Shown here piece after piece: positions 22,916-32,190 of a DNA stretch of 64,000 bases; position 1 is the stretch's first letter, and each line of letters starts with the position of its first letter. A model generated the notes under the pieces. It was not told the origin of the DNA. It searched no databases and saw only the letters and a program-made list of their open reading frames with translations. The DNA lies in assembly GCA_963817065.1 (NCBI GenBank), contig CAWFMO010000001.1, positions 1,116,001 to 1,180,000 on the forward strand, read 5' to 3'. The DNA comes from CAWFMO01 sp963817065 (GTDB lineage: Bacteria > Actinomycetota > Thermoleophilia > Solirubrobacterales > 70-9). The translations under genes were made by a program, and so were the position numbers.

Positions 22916-23596
22916 ATGGGGTTCGCGGGGAAGGCCACGGCGATATGCGCGCTCGCAGCGGGCGTCTGTCTGCTGACCGCTGCGTCGGCAACGGCGGCGA
23001 AGGAGTCCGCGGTCGTGAAGCTGGGCCGCGGCGGGGACATCAGCGGCAGGATCGTCGAGACGAGCAAGGCGTGCAAGGCGAACCGCACGCTGAGGTTCGT
23101 GACGGGCTACGGCGGCGCTCAGATCGGCTCGGTGACGAGCAACTCGAAGGGCAAGTTCTTCCTCTCGCTGGTCTACAGCGGCTCGGTGAGCGCGGTCGCC
23201 ACGAAGACTAAGAAGTGCAGGAAGGCGAAGTCGGAGATGGTCCCAATCGGCGCCGCCGACCTCGGCCTGACCATCACAGGACTGTCCTCGCTCGAATTCA
23301 CCGTCACCAATGCCGGCCCGGACCCAGCGGAGCGCGTTACCGTGAACGTGTCGGTGACGATGGTGCCGCCCGTTCCGGGCACGGAGAAGGGCACCACCCA
23401 GACCTTCTACTCGATTCCGGTGGGAGGCACTCAGAAGTTTGCGTTCGGTGGCTGCGGGGTGCAGGGCACCGGGACCTGGATGGCCAGCGCCCAGATCCTT
23501 CCATCTAATCTTGGTGGCCCAAACGGACAACCGAATGCACCGGTCGATCCGAACGATCTCAACGACTTTGCCAAGTATCAGTTCGTTTGCCCCTAG
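22916..23596 (+). CDS. Secreted protein of a tandem paralogue pair, no tail
   Basis: 226 residues. The signal peptide (about 1-28, ending ATAA) precedes a transthyretin/carboxypeptidase-regulatory-like segment (SGRIVETSKACKANRTLRFV to VSAVATKTKKC). A CARDB/DUF11-like part (SSLEFTVTNAGPDPAERVTV) and a C-terminal GGCGVQGTGTWMAS block follow. It clearly resembles the next gene, 23674-24384. Unlike its neighbours it lacks the Lys/Cys tail. Function unknown. Confidence 0.75.
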   Translation: MGFAGKATAICALAAGVCLLTAASATAAKESAVVKLGRGGDISGRIVETSKACKANRTLRFVTGYGGAQIGSVTSNSKGKFFLSLVYSGSVSAVATKTKKCRKAKSEMVPIGAADLGLTITGLSSLEFTVTNAGPDPAERVTVNVSVTMVPPVPGTEKGTTQTFYSIPVGGTQKFAFGGCGVQGTGTWMASAQILPSNLGGPNGQPNAPVDPNDLNDFAKYQFVCP

Positions 23597-23638
23597 GGCG
23601 TTGCTGGTTCAAAGTCGCCCACTGACCAAGGTGGTCGG

Positions 23639-23667
23639 TTGACGGGAGCCGCGAGCGGCGTTAGGTT
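23639..23667 (+). promoter_or_regulatory. Promoter TTGACG-N17-TAGGTT of gene 23674
   Basis: -35 TTGACG at 23639-23644 and -10 TAGGTT at 23662-23667, then 6 nt to ATG 23674 (leaderless). Confidence 0.65.
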
Positions 23668-23673
23668 GCTCGC

Positions 23674-24384
23674 ATGCGCAGGGGGGATGCCATGGGGATA
23701 TTCGTGCTCGCCGCGGGCGTGTGTCTGCTGATCGCTACGCCGGCCACGGCGGCGAAGGGGTCCGAGAAGGAGGGCGCGAACGTGAAGCTGAAAGGCGGCG
23801 TCGACGTCTCGGGCAGGATCGTCAATTCGAGCAAGACGTGCGAGGCGAACCGCACGGTGAGGATCCTCTCGGATCCGAACCGCAAACAGATCGGCTCGGC
23901 GAAGAGCGACTCGAAGGGCCGGTTCTCCGCGTCGGTGCTCTACAGCGGCTCCGTGTTCGCGGTCGCCACGAAGACGAAGAAGTGCAAGAAGGCGTCGTCA
24001 CGTGTGACCCTCACCGGCGCCGCCGACCTCAGCGTGAGCATCGCAGGATCATCCTCGCTCGAGTTCGCCGTCACCAACACTGGCCCGGATCCGGCTAACT
24101 CGTCCCCCGTTTGGGTGGACGCGAAGGTGCAGCCCACCGCCACGCTGGGGACGTCGGCGCCCATCGGCCTGTCAGCCACCGACAAGACTTTCCTCTCGAT
24201 CCCGGTGGGAGGCAGCGAGAGGTTCGCGTTCGGCGGCTGCGGGGTGCAGGGCACCGGAGACTGGACGGCGAGCATCAATGCGCTCTTTTTCTACGAGCTG
24301 GGCAGTGGTCCCGGAACCAGCAAATCACCCTTCGATCCGAACAAGGCCAACAACGCGGCCACGCATCGGTTCACCTGCCCCTAG
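23674..24384 (+). CDS. Secreted protein, paralogue of 22916 gene, no tail
   Basis: 236 residues. Signal peptide ending PATAA, then the same domain order as the preceding gene: SGRIVNSSKTCEANRTVRIL, ATKTKKCKKASS, SSLEFAVTNTGPDPA and FAFGGCGVQGTGDW. ATG 23674 is supported by the leaderless promoter; an internal ATG at 23692 is the alternative. The tandem pair indicates local duplication and divergence. Function unknown. Confidence 0.75.
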   Translation: MRRGDAMGIFVLAAGVCLLIATPATAAKGSEKEGANVKLKGGVDVSGRIVNSSKTCEANRTVRILSDPNRKQIGSAKSDSKGRFSASVLYSGSVFAVATKTKKCKKASSRVTLTGAADLSVSIAGSSSLEFAVTNTGPDPANSSPVWVDAKVQPTATLGTSAPIGLSATDKTFLSIPVGGSERFAFGGCGVQGTGDWTASINALFFYELGSGPGTSKSPFDPNKANNAATHRFTCP

Positions 24385-24588
24385 CGGGTGAACCAGATCG
24401 AGGGCGGTAGTCGACGCCCTGCAAACCCGACCACCCCGACTGATCCGGATCGGCGGTGTTCGCATCGCTGGTCAGCGGAGTAGCATGGTTATTGAACTCG
24501 GTCGCTGGACGTCGGGACAGTCGTTCATCTGACTGCTGTCGCAGCTTTCGCCTCGGTTCTCGCCGAGGTACGGGGAAAGAGGAGAGGT

Positions 24589-27500
24589 TTGAGGGAGAAG
24601 CTTGTGGGACATGGACGCAGGGTCGGCGCGGGCGCGCTGAGCGCATTGCTGGTGGGACTCTTGGCTGCGCTCGCCGGCGGCGCCTCGGCTCCCGCGGCCA
24701 CGCCCGATCCGAACCTCGATCCGCCCTCCGGGAGCGCTGCCGGGGACGTTATCCCCGGCCGCTACATCGTCGTCTACAAGAACTCAGTCGACGCGGTCTC
24801 GACGGCGAGCGAGAAGCTCGAAAGCAAGCTCGGGTTCGCTCGCAAACACACCTACCGTCACTCGATCAAGGGATTTGCAGCGAAGCTCAATCCCGGCCAG
24901 GTCGCCGCGCTTGATGCAGACCCCCGAGTCGACCTCATTGAACCCGATCGCGTCGTCGAGGCCACCGCGCCAGAACTCCCGCTCGCCGCCGGCGAGCCGG
25001 TCCCGCCGCCTGGCGTGCGGCGGATCGGCGCGGCAACCACGAACATGGTCAATGGACCCGGAGCGAACGTCGCTGTCCTCGATACCGGGATTCAGCTCGA
25101 TCATCCAGACCTGAATGCAACCGCGGGGACCAACTGCGTCACTCCTGGCGCCTCGCCTACCGACTCGAACGGCCACGGCACCCACGTCGCCGGGACGATC
25201 GGCGCCAAGAACAACGGCGCCGGCGTCACCGGCGTGGCCCCGGGCACTCTGACGTACGCGGTCAAGGTGCTCGAACAGGGCCTTGGCGCCAATTCTCAGA
25301 TCATTTGCGGGGTCGACTGGGTAACCGCCAATCAGGAGACCGCAGGGATCGAGGTCGCGAACATGAGCCTGGGGAGCGATGGTGGAGTTGCAGGCCTCAA
25401 CCTGACCTGCGCGCAGGCGGCGACGCATCCATCGGTGTCGGCTCTGCGCAAGGCGATCTGCCGATCGACGGCGGCGGGGGTGCGCTACGTGGTCGCCGCT
25501 GGGAACGACCGCCGTAGCCTCGAATCAAAATCCCCGTCCGCCTTTCCCGAGGTGCTGACCGTTACCGCAATGGCGGATTACGACGGGCTGCAAGGCGGAG
25601 CAGCAGCGCTGGAGCCCTCATCGCCCTGTCGCGACACCGCCGATGACAGCCCTGCGTCGTTTTCGAACTGGGCCAACAGCGAGGGCGGAAAATCGCACAC
25701 CATCGCTGCCCCGGGGGCGTGCATCAACTCGACCTGGCCCACAAGCACTTACCGCAGCATCTCGGGAACCAGCATGGCTTCGCCTCACGTCGCCGGGTTG
25801 GTGGCGCTCTGCGTCAGCGAGGGGGGCGACCCCGGCGTGTGCGCGGCCAAAACGCCTGCGCAGACGATCAACTTGTTTCGGGCCGAGGCGCAGTCCTACA
25901 GCGCACTGAACCCCGGGTACGGATTCCTCCGTGATCCAGACCACGACCCGACGGCTGGGCGCTATTACGGCCATCTCGCCAGACCGGTCGAACATGACAC
26001 CCTCTTCGTCACGAATACCAACGATTCCGGTCCGGGATCGCTGCGAGCGGCAATCGTCGCTGCGAATGGTGAATCGGCGTGGATCCTCGCCGACAACGTG
26101 AACGGAGTGATCGAGCTGCAGAGCGCCTTACCCGCGCTCAGTGGCGACGATGTCACGATTGTCGGGCCGGGCGCCGACAATCTCACCGTGCGCCGCGCCG
26201 GCGCCGGGACGCACTCCGTCTTCAGCGTGGCGGGCGGTGCGAACGTGACCGTAAGCGGCCTAAAGGTCACGGGCGGTGATAGCGGGTCGGGGGCCGGTGG
26301 GTTCGACAACACCGGCGAGCTGACGCTGAACCAGGTCTCCGTGGTCGCGAACAGCGGGGTCGCCGGCGGGATCTTCAACCGCGCCGGCGCCAAGCTGACC
26401 GTCCGCCGCTCAACCATCTCCGGCAACGACGGCATCGTCGGCGGCGTCCTCAGTGAGGGGGAGCTCGAGATCGAGAACAGCACGATCGCCGAGAACTCGG
26501 CCATGACCGTCGGCGGCGTCCGTGCCGTGAGCGATGCACTGATCGAGAATTCGACGATAGCCCGCAATACGGGGGGCCCGGGGGTGGCCGCGAACCTCGC
26601 AGGGTCCAACCAGACAAGCGTCTGGAGCACGATCGTCGCCGAGCCGGTCGGACCTGGCGGCAACTGCACGGGGGCGATGGTCTCGGTCGGTTTCAACCTC
26701 GACTCCGGCAGCAGCTGCGGATTCGTCACTCCGGCCGATCGTCCGAACAGCAATCCCGCCCTCGGCCCGCTCACCGACAACGGCGGCCCCACGCAGACCC
26801 TGGCCCCCGCGGCCAACAGCCCGGCCCTCGATTCCGGCAGGGCGAAGACAGGCATGAAGATTGATCAGCGCGGGGAGCTTCGACCGCGCAATCTGACGGG
26901 CATTCCGAACGCGATGGGGAGCGACGCGACCGACATCGGGGCGCTCGAGCTCGCTCTGACCGATGTCGTGACCCACACCGGCGACTCGGGCCGGGGCTCG
27001 CTGCGCCAGGCGATAATCGAGGCCGCTCAGACGCCGGGCCCCGAGCTGGTCGGATTTGCGCCGGAGGTTGCCGGCTCGATCGAGCTGCAGAGCCCGCTGC
27101 CGGGCCTGCCCAACGGCCTCGAGATCGCCGGCCCCGGCGCCGGCAAGGTCACCGTGCGGCCGGCCAGCGGGCAGAGCTTCCGCGTCTTCTCCGTTCCGCT
27201 TGGCAGCACCGTCCTGGTCACCGGGCTTCAGATCAGCGGCGGCACCGCCTCCACGGGCGGAGGCATTTTCAGTGACGGTGTGCTCGAGCTGAGAGGCGTC
27301 GAGGTGTCATCGAACTCGGCGACCGGCACCGGGGGCGGGATCGCTAGCTCCGGCTCGCTCACGGTGAGCCGCTCGGCCGTCGTCGACAACACGGCGGGAT
27401 CGGGCGGCGCCGGAATCGATTCCGGCGGCCACCTTGAGCTCGGAAACATGACGGTCGCGTCGAATGGGCTCGTCGGCCCCGGCGATGCGGCCGGTTCAGG

Positions 27501-29472
27501 CGGCGTCCGCACCGGCGACTTCGCGACGATCCGCGCCACGACGATCGCCGCCAACTCAAACCCCGGCCCGGGGGGCGCCCAGAACCTGCGCGGGACGGCC
27601 ATCTTGAAGAGCACGATCCTCTCCGACGCTCCCTCCGGCCTCCCCAACTGCATTGGGCTGACGCTATCGGAGGGGTTCAACCTCGATTCCGGCAATAGCT
27701 GCGGCCTCGGTCAACCGACCGACATCACCGCTACCGACCCCCAGCTAAGGGACCCGATCCGCAACGGCGCTGCCACCACGGCGATGCTCCCGGAGCAGGA
27801 CAGCCCGGTGATCGACCAGGGATCTTCGAGCGGAGCCGCGACAGATCAGCGTGGTGAGCCGCGGGTGATCGACCGCCCGCCCGCCAACGCGGCCGGCGGG
27901 GACGGCGCCGATATCGGCGCAGTAGAGCTACGCCCGCCGCTGGGGGTGACCAACACCGACGACTCCGGCCCAGGCTCGCTGCGCCAGGGGATGCTCGACG
28001 CGAATTCGACTCCCGGTACAGACGAGATCACCGTCGAGCCGAGCCTCAGCGGCACGATCAACCTGGCGAGCCCGCTGCCGACGCTGACCGGCAGCGTCAA
28101 CATTGACGGCCCAGGTGCAGGTCAGCTGACGGTGCGTCGTGACGCCGCCCCGCAGTTCCGAATCCTCACAGTCGCCTTCGGTGCCTCGGTCAAGATAGAA
28201 GGCCTCACCATCACCAACGGCCTCACATCCGCGGGAGTGGCAGGTGGCGGGATAAACAACGACGGGTCGCTCCTGCTCCAGGACGTGGTCGTCGATGCAA
28301 ACACCGCAGGGCTCTACGGTGGAGGCATCCTCAACAACAGCGGCAGGTCGCTGACGCTCCTGCGGGTGACCCTGACGTCCAACACCGCTCAGCAGGGCGG
28401 GGGCATCCAGAACTACGGATCACTGAGCCTCGACCAGGTGACGGTCGCGCTGAATAAGTCATTCGAGAAGGGCGGCGGGTTGGTCAACAATGCCGGAGGG
28501 AATGCGACGATCAAGAACAGCACCTTCTCGGACAATGGTCCCCAGGGGCCCGCACCCTTGGTCGCAGGGGCAATATTCAACGATGGGACCTTGACGCTGG
28601 GCAACAGCACGCTCGCCCGGAACAGCTCCACGGGCTTGACCGCCGCCATCCATGCCAAAGGGCCCACGACGATCTCGGACACGACCATCGCCGCCAACTC
28701 CAGCCCCAGCGTCAGCGGCGCTGCGAACGTTGTCAGCGAGGGCCTCGTGTTCCTTGCGAGTTCGATCATCGCCGACCCGGCCGGCGGGGCGCCGAACTGT
28801 AAGGCGGTCGGCACTGGCTCAATCTCCTCCGATGGATTCAATCTCGAGTCGGCGGACGACTGCGTTCTGCGCGGACAGTCAGACCTCGTTGACACAGATC
28901 CGCAGCTGATCCCACTCGCGGGAAATGGCGGACCGACCGAGACCATGGCCCTTGCGAAGACGAGCCCCGCGATCGATGGGGCACGCTCGTCTGCACAGGT
29001 CGATCAGCGCAATATGGAGCGCCCGGTCGACCAGCAGGGTGTTTTCGGTGCCCCCGATGGCGATTCATCGGACATCGGCGCCTTCGAGCTGGAGTCATTC
29101 GCGAAGCTGACGGTGCACAAGCAGGGAAGCGGAACAGTCACCTCGGCAGCCGCGGGGATCGACTGCGGCGTGGACTGCGAGGAGCTTCTTGATACAGGGA
29201 CGGCGGTTACGCTGACCGCGCTCCCGGGACCGGGCGGTGATGCCGCGCGGTGGTCGGGTTGTGATGCAGTTGGAGCGGCGAACGAGTGTGTGATGACGGT
29301 GGGCCCGGAGGACCGCGACGTGTCGGCGAATTTCCTTCCCACCCCGCCGCCCAGCCAGACTCTGCCGCCGACAACCGGGCAGACCGTGCCGGGCACCACC
29401 AAGAAGAAGTGCAAGAAGGGGCGCAAGCTGAAGAAGGGCAAGTGCGTGAAGAAGAAGAAGAAGAAGAAGTAG
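24589..29472 (+). CDS. Giant secreted subtilase fused to three beta-helix modules, with type-B Lys/Cys tail
   Basis: 1627 residues. Signal peptide (1-34); inhibitor-I9 propeptide (about 57-125). The S8 catalytic domain has Asp165 (AVLDTG), His196 (GHGTH), Asn306 (AAGND) and Ser395 (SGTSMASP). Three CSLREA-like right-handed parallel beta-helix modules follow (about 470-785, 786-1110, 1115-1500). Each opens with a TNTDDSGPGSLR-type motif and closes with DQRGE...DIGA.EL. A bacterial-repeat domain (LTVHKQGSGTVTSAAAG, GIDCGVDC) and tail KKKCKKGRKLKKGKCVKKKK plus KKK end the protein. The TTG at 24589 has AGAGGAGAGG directly upstream. Confidence 0.88.
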   Translation: MREKLVGHGRRVGAGALSALLVGLLAALAGGASAPAATPDPNLDPPSGSAAGDVIPGRYIVVYKNSVDAVSTASEKLESKLGFARKHTYRHSIKGFAAKLNPGQVAALDADPRVDLIEPDRVVEATAPELPLAAGEPVPPPGVRRIGAATTNMVNGPGANVAVLDTGIQLDHPDLNATAGTNCVTPGASPTDSNGHGTHVAGTIGAKNNGAGVTGVAPGTLTYAVKVLEQGLGANSQIICGVDWVTANQETAGIEVANMSLGSDGGVAGLNLTCAQAATHPSVSALRKAICRSTAAGVRYVVAAGNDRRSLESKSPSAFPEVLTVTAMADYDGLQGGAAALEPSSPCRDTADDSPASFSNWANSEGGKSHTIAAPGACINSTWPTSTYRSISGTSMASPHVAGLVALCVSEGGDPGVCAAKTPAQTINLFRAEAQSYSALNPGYGFLRDPDHDPTAGRYYGHLARPVEHDTLFVTNTNDSGPGSLRAAIVAANGESAWILADNVNGVIELQSALPALSGDDVTIVGPGADNLTVRRAGAGTHSVFSVAGGANVTVSGLKVTGGDSGSGAGGFDNTGELTLNQVSVVANSGVAGGIFNRAGAKLTVRRSTISGNDGIVGGVLSEGELEIENSTIAENSAMTVGGVRAVSDALIENSTIARNTGGPGVAANLAGSNQTSVWSTIVAEPVGPGGNCTGAMVSVGFNLDSGSSCGFVTPADRPNSNPALGPLTDNGGPTQTLAPAANSPALDSGRAKTGMKIDQRGELRPRNLTGIPNAMGSDATDIGALELALTDVVTHTGDSGRGSLRQAIIEAAQTPGPELVGFAPEVAGSIELQSPLPGLPNGLEIAGPGAGKVTVRPASGQSFRVFSVPLGSTVLVTGLQISGGTASTGGGIFSDGVLELRGVEVSSNSATGTGGGIASSGSLTVSRSAVVDNTAGSGGAGIDSGGHLELGNMTVASNGLVGPGDAAGSGGVRTGDFATIRATTIAANSNPGPGGAQNLRGTAILKSTILSDAPSGLPNCIGLTLSEGFNLDSGNSCGLGQPTDITATDPQLRDPIRNGAATTAMLPEQDSPVIDQGSSSGAATDQRGEPRVIDRPPANAAGGDGADIGAVELRPPLGVTNTDDSGPGSLRQGMLDANSTPGTDEITVEPSLSGTINLASPLPTLTGSVNIDGPGAGQLTVRRDAAPQFRILTVAFGASVKIEGLTITNGLTSAGVAGGGINNDGSLLLQDVVVDANTAGLYGGGILNNSGRSLTLLRVTLTSNTAQQGGGIQNYGSLSLDQVTVALNKSFEKGGGLVNNAGGNATIKNSTFSDNGPQGPAPLVAGAIFNDGTLTLGNSTLARNSSTGLTAAIHAKGPTTISDTTIAANSSPSVSGAANVVSEGLVFLASSIIADPAGGAPNCKAVGTGSISSDGFNLESADDCVLRGQSDLVDTDPQLIPLAGNGGPTETMALAKTSPAIDGARSSAQVDQRNMERPVDQQGVFGAPDGDSSDIGAFELESFAKLTVHKQGSGTVTSAAAGIDCGVDCEELLDTGTAVTLTALPGPGGDAARWSGCDAVGAANECVMTVGPEDRDVSANFLPTPPPSQTLPPTTGQTVPGTTKKKCKKGRKLKKGKCVKKKKKKK

Positions 29473-29588
29473 CTCGAGCGATTCAAGAAGTGTCTTGCAC
29501 TTCGCTGTTTAATGAAATACGCTGCGAATCGCTTCAGAGGGACCTGCGTGGAGGGGTCCCACAGGGGAGCATCGGGAGAGGAATTGAG

Positions 29589-30674
29589 ATGGGCACAGTG
29601 GAGGCGTTCGCACTCAGGTCGATGAGGCGGGCGGTGCCGCTCGTCGTCGTTCTTGTCGCCCTGGTCGCGCCAGGCGCCGCCGGGGCGGTTGTGACCAACG
29701 TCAACGTTCAGTCTGGCTACCAGCAGACGGGATTGACGGGCCAGCCGTATGCGCAGCCGCTCGTCGTCCGGGTGAGTGATGGCGCCGACGTCCCCGTCGC
29801 GGGCGTCACGGTGGACTTCGAGTCCCTTCCGGACAACAGCGGGACCCCGGCCGCGGCGGTGTTTTCCGCGCCAAGCGACGTGACCGACGCCAACGGGCTC
29901 GCATCCGTAGAGGCGACCGCTAACGCGAGCGCGGGCGGTTACATCATCGAGGCCTCCGTCGACTTCGTTGTCGACACGGCGGATTTCAACCTGGTCAACC
30001 GCTGGCCTGGCTTTGCGGAAGGCGACCAGCTGCGGAGCGTTTCCGGTCCCGACCAGCATGGCACCGTGCGCAATCTGCGCGACTTTCTCGGCGGTGGCAA
30101 GCATTACGCGATGATCGACTTCTGTACGCCGGACTGCCCTGCGTGTGGATTGACCCAGGAAGGGGGGCTCGAAGCGCGACGGACGCTCAAGGCGGACCAC
30201 GGGATCGTGCTCAACGTAGTTCCCGCCCTTACCTTTTCGGCGCTTACCGGCTACCAACCGTCTACCGCCGGCCAGGCGCTTACGTGGGCACAGGCTAATC
30301 CTGACAAGGAGATCACGACGCTGCACTCCAACAGTGATGGGGCCACGGAAATGTTCGCTGCCGGGATCTCCGCGATCTTCGCCGATTTCCCGAGCGGCCC
30401 CACTGGCTTTCCGACCAGCCTCTACGTTCGCCCGGACGGGACGATCATCCGCCGAGCAGTTGGCGGCATGTTTGTTGACGACCTCGTCGACATGATCGCT
30501 GACGACGCAGCGTCGCATCCGATCCCACCGCCTGGTGGAGGCGCCCCACCGCTCGCGCCGCCGGTGACGCTTGCGCCGGCGACACTCGGCCCGGGTTCGA
30601 CCGGCCAGCAGACGCGCAAATGCAAGAAGAAGAAGGGCAAGAAGCGAAAGAAGTGCGCGAAGGGAGCAAAGTGA
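29589..30674 (+). CDS. Secreted thioredoxin-like protein with Ig-like domain and short Lys/Cys tail
   Basis: 361 residues. Signal peptide (about 12-33), Big-1-type Ig domain (VSDGADVPVAGVTVDF... NGLASVEATAN, about 55-130), then a TlpA/thioredoxin-like fold. The latter has an active-site-like CPAC at 183-186 (TPDCPACG), an extra Cys179, and PTSLYVRPDGTI matching the cis-Pro/strand region. The C-terminal tail RKCKKKKGKKRKKCAKGAK has the C-X10-C spacing but lacks LPV. Its stop overlaps the next start (GTGA). It may handle thiols or disulfides outside the cell. ATG 29622 is an alternative start. Confidence 0.75.
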   Translation: MGTVEAFALRSMRRAVPLVVVLVALVAPGAAGAVVTNVNVQSGYQQTGLTGQPYAQPLVVRVSDGADVPVAGVTVDFESLPDNSGTPAAAVFSAPSDVTDANGLASVEATANASAGGYIIEASVDFVVDTADFNLVNRWPGFAEGDQLRSVSGPDQHGTVRNLRDFLGGGKHYAMIDFCTPDCPACGLTQEGGLEARRTLKADHGIVLNVVPALTFSALTGYQPSTAGQALTWAQANPDKEITTLHSNSDGATEMFAAGISAIFADFPSGPTGFPTSLYVRPDGTIIRRAVGGMFVDDLVDMIADDAASHPIPPPGGGAPPLAPPVTLAPATLGPGSTGQQTRKCKKKKGKKRKKCAKGAK

Positions 30675-32170
30675 GGGGGTCGAGCCGGCTGGCCGGGCTC
30701 GTCATCGCCGCCGCCGCATTCGCTGCCCTGGTCGTCCCGGCGACGGCCGCGGCGGCCGCGCCTCCCAACGACAACTGGGTGGACCGCACCGCCCTCTCGT
30801 TCCCCAACGACACAGAGGCCGGGACGACCGCCGAGGCCACGTTGGAGCTGCCGGCGGAGGACGACATCAATCAGGATTGGGCCGAGGAAGGGTCGGTTTG
30901 GTACAGCTACACGGCGACAGCCGACGCGTTCGTCACGGTCGATACCTGCAGTGGTGATCCGGATCCCGACACCGGGATCACGGTCTTCAGCGGGGCCGGG
31001 CCCATAGATAGCCTGACCTACGAGCGGGGAGTGGAATGGATGGAGAAATGTGGCGCCGGTCACCATGGCCACTCGCTGAGGTTTCGGGCCACGAACGCAA
31101 CCGTTTACTCGATCGTCGTCGGGGACTCTCTCACGCCAACCAGCTCCTTCATCGACGGTCCGTTCGTGCTCAAGATCGGGTTGACACCTGCGGTCGCAAA
31201 CAACAATCTCGCCGATGCTGCGGAGCTCTCCTCACCGGCATCCGACGGCCACTTCGAAGACTTGGGCGGCAATATCGGCGCCAACAAAGAGGCCGGTGAG
31301 CCCAACCACGCGGGCGTTTCGGGTGGGGCATCGGTTTGGTACAGGTGGACGGCGCCCAGCAATGGCTGGGCGACCGCGTCCGCGTGCAGCTTTTTCGGCG
31401 CCGACCCGCTTCTCGCCGTCTATGCGGCGGATAGCTACCCGCTGCCTCCAGCCGTGGCGGAGAACGACAACCAAACCGGGACGGGGCCGTGTGGGAGTTT
31501 CCCCGAGGACAGCCTCACCCCGAGGTTCCAGGTGGTGGCCGGCCAGGAATACTTGCTCGCGGTTGACACCCACGGTGGCGTCAAGGACTCAGTCATTCTG
31601 ACCATGATCGATTTCCTTCCATGCGGCGTCTATGGGTTAAACGACACATTCGCCGCCGCTGGGGTCTTGACGGGGTCTGCAGATACGGCTTCGGGATGCA
31701 ATCGCTTCACATCCAAGGAACCCGGAGAGCCGGACCACGCACTTAATCCCGGGGGCGCGTCTGTCTGGTACCAGTGGACCGCACCGGCGAACGGCACCGC
31801 GACGATTGACCTCGCCGGGAGCGATTTCGACACGCTCCTCGGCGTCTACACGGGCAACGCGCCCAACGCGCTGACAGAGGTGGCATCCAATGACGAGTTC
31901 CCGGGCAACCCCGGGCGTGCGAGCAAGGTCACCTTCGCGGCGGCCGCCGGTACCACCTACAGGATCGCGGTCGACGGATGGGACGGCGACGTCGGCGGGA
32001 TTGCACTCTCGCTTGGGCTCAATTCCGGCACGCAGGCGCCACCCACGACGCCGGCGACACCCGGCGCAGGCCCGACCGGCCAGAAGGCCGCCGCGCTTCG
32101 CAAGTGCAAGAAGAAGAAGGGCAAGAAGCGCAAGAAGTGCAAGCAGAAGGCCGCGAAGCTGCCGGTCTGA
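30671..32170 (+). CDS. Secreted protein with three PPC-like beta domains and Lys/Cys tail
   Basis: 499 residues from GTG 30671, which overlaps the previous stop. After the signal peptide (ending ATAAAAA) come three similar domains. Each carries VWY-x-(Y/W)-T-A: GSVWYSYTATADAF, ASVWYRWTAPSNGW and ASVWYQWTAPANGT with DFDTLLGVYTG. These resemble bacterial pre-peptidase C-terminal domains. A Thr/Pro linker leads to GPTGQKAAAL and the tail RKCKKKKGKKRKKCKQKAAK plus LPV. No catalytic domain; probably a binding or structural surface protein. Confidence 0.8.
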   Translation: MRGSSRLAGLVIAAAAFAALVVPATAAAAAPPNDNWVDRTALSFPNDTEAGTTAEATLELPAEDDINQDWAEEGSVWYSYTATADAFVTVDTCSGDPDPDTGITVFSGAGPIDSLTYERGVEWMEKCGAGHHGHSLRFRATNATVYSIVVGDSLTPTSSFIDGPFVLKIGLTPAVANNNLADAAELSSPASDGHFEDLGGNIGANKEAGEPNHAGVSGGASVWYRWTAPSNGWATASACSFFGADPLLAVYAADSYPLPPAVAENDNQTGTGPCGSFPEDSLTPRFQVVAGQEYLLAVDTHGGVKDSVILTMIDFLPCGVYGLNDTFAAAGVLTGSADTASGCNRFTSKEPGEPDHALNPGGASVWYQWTAPANGTATIDLAGSDFDTLLGVYTGNAPNALTEVASNDEFPGNPGRASKVTFAAAAGTTYRIAVDGWDGDVGGIALSLGLNSGTQAPPTTPATPGAGPTGQKAAALRKCKKKKGKKRKKCKQKAAKLPV

Positions 32171-32190
32171 TCGGGAAAGAGGAGGGAGAC

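Noticed and set aside
24385..24588. RNA gene or riboswitch in the gap before the giant subtilase
   Set aside because: No stable conserved structure could be recognised; only a ribosome binding site and a weak tRNA-end resemblance were seen.
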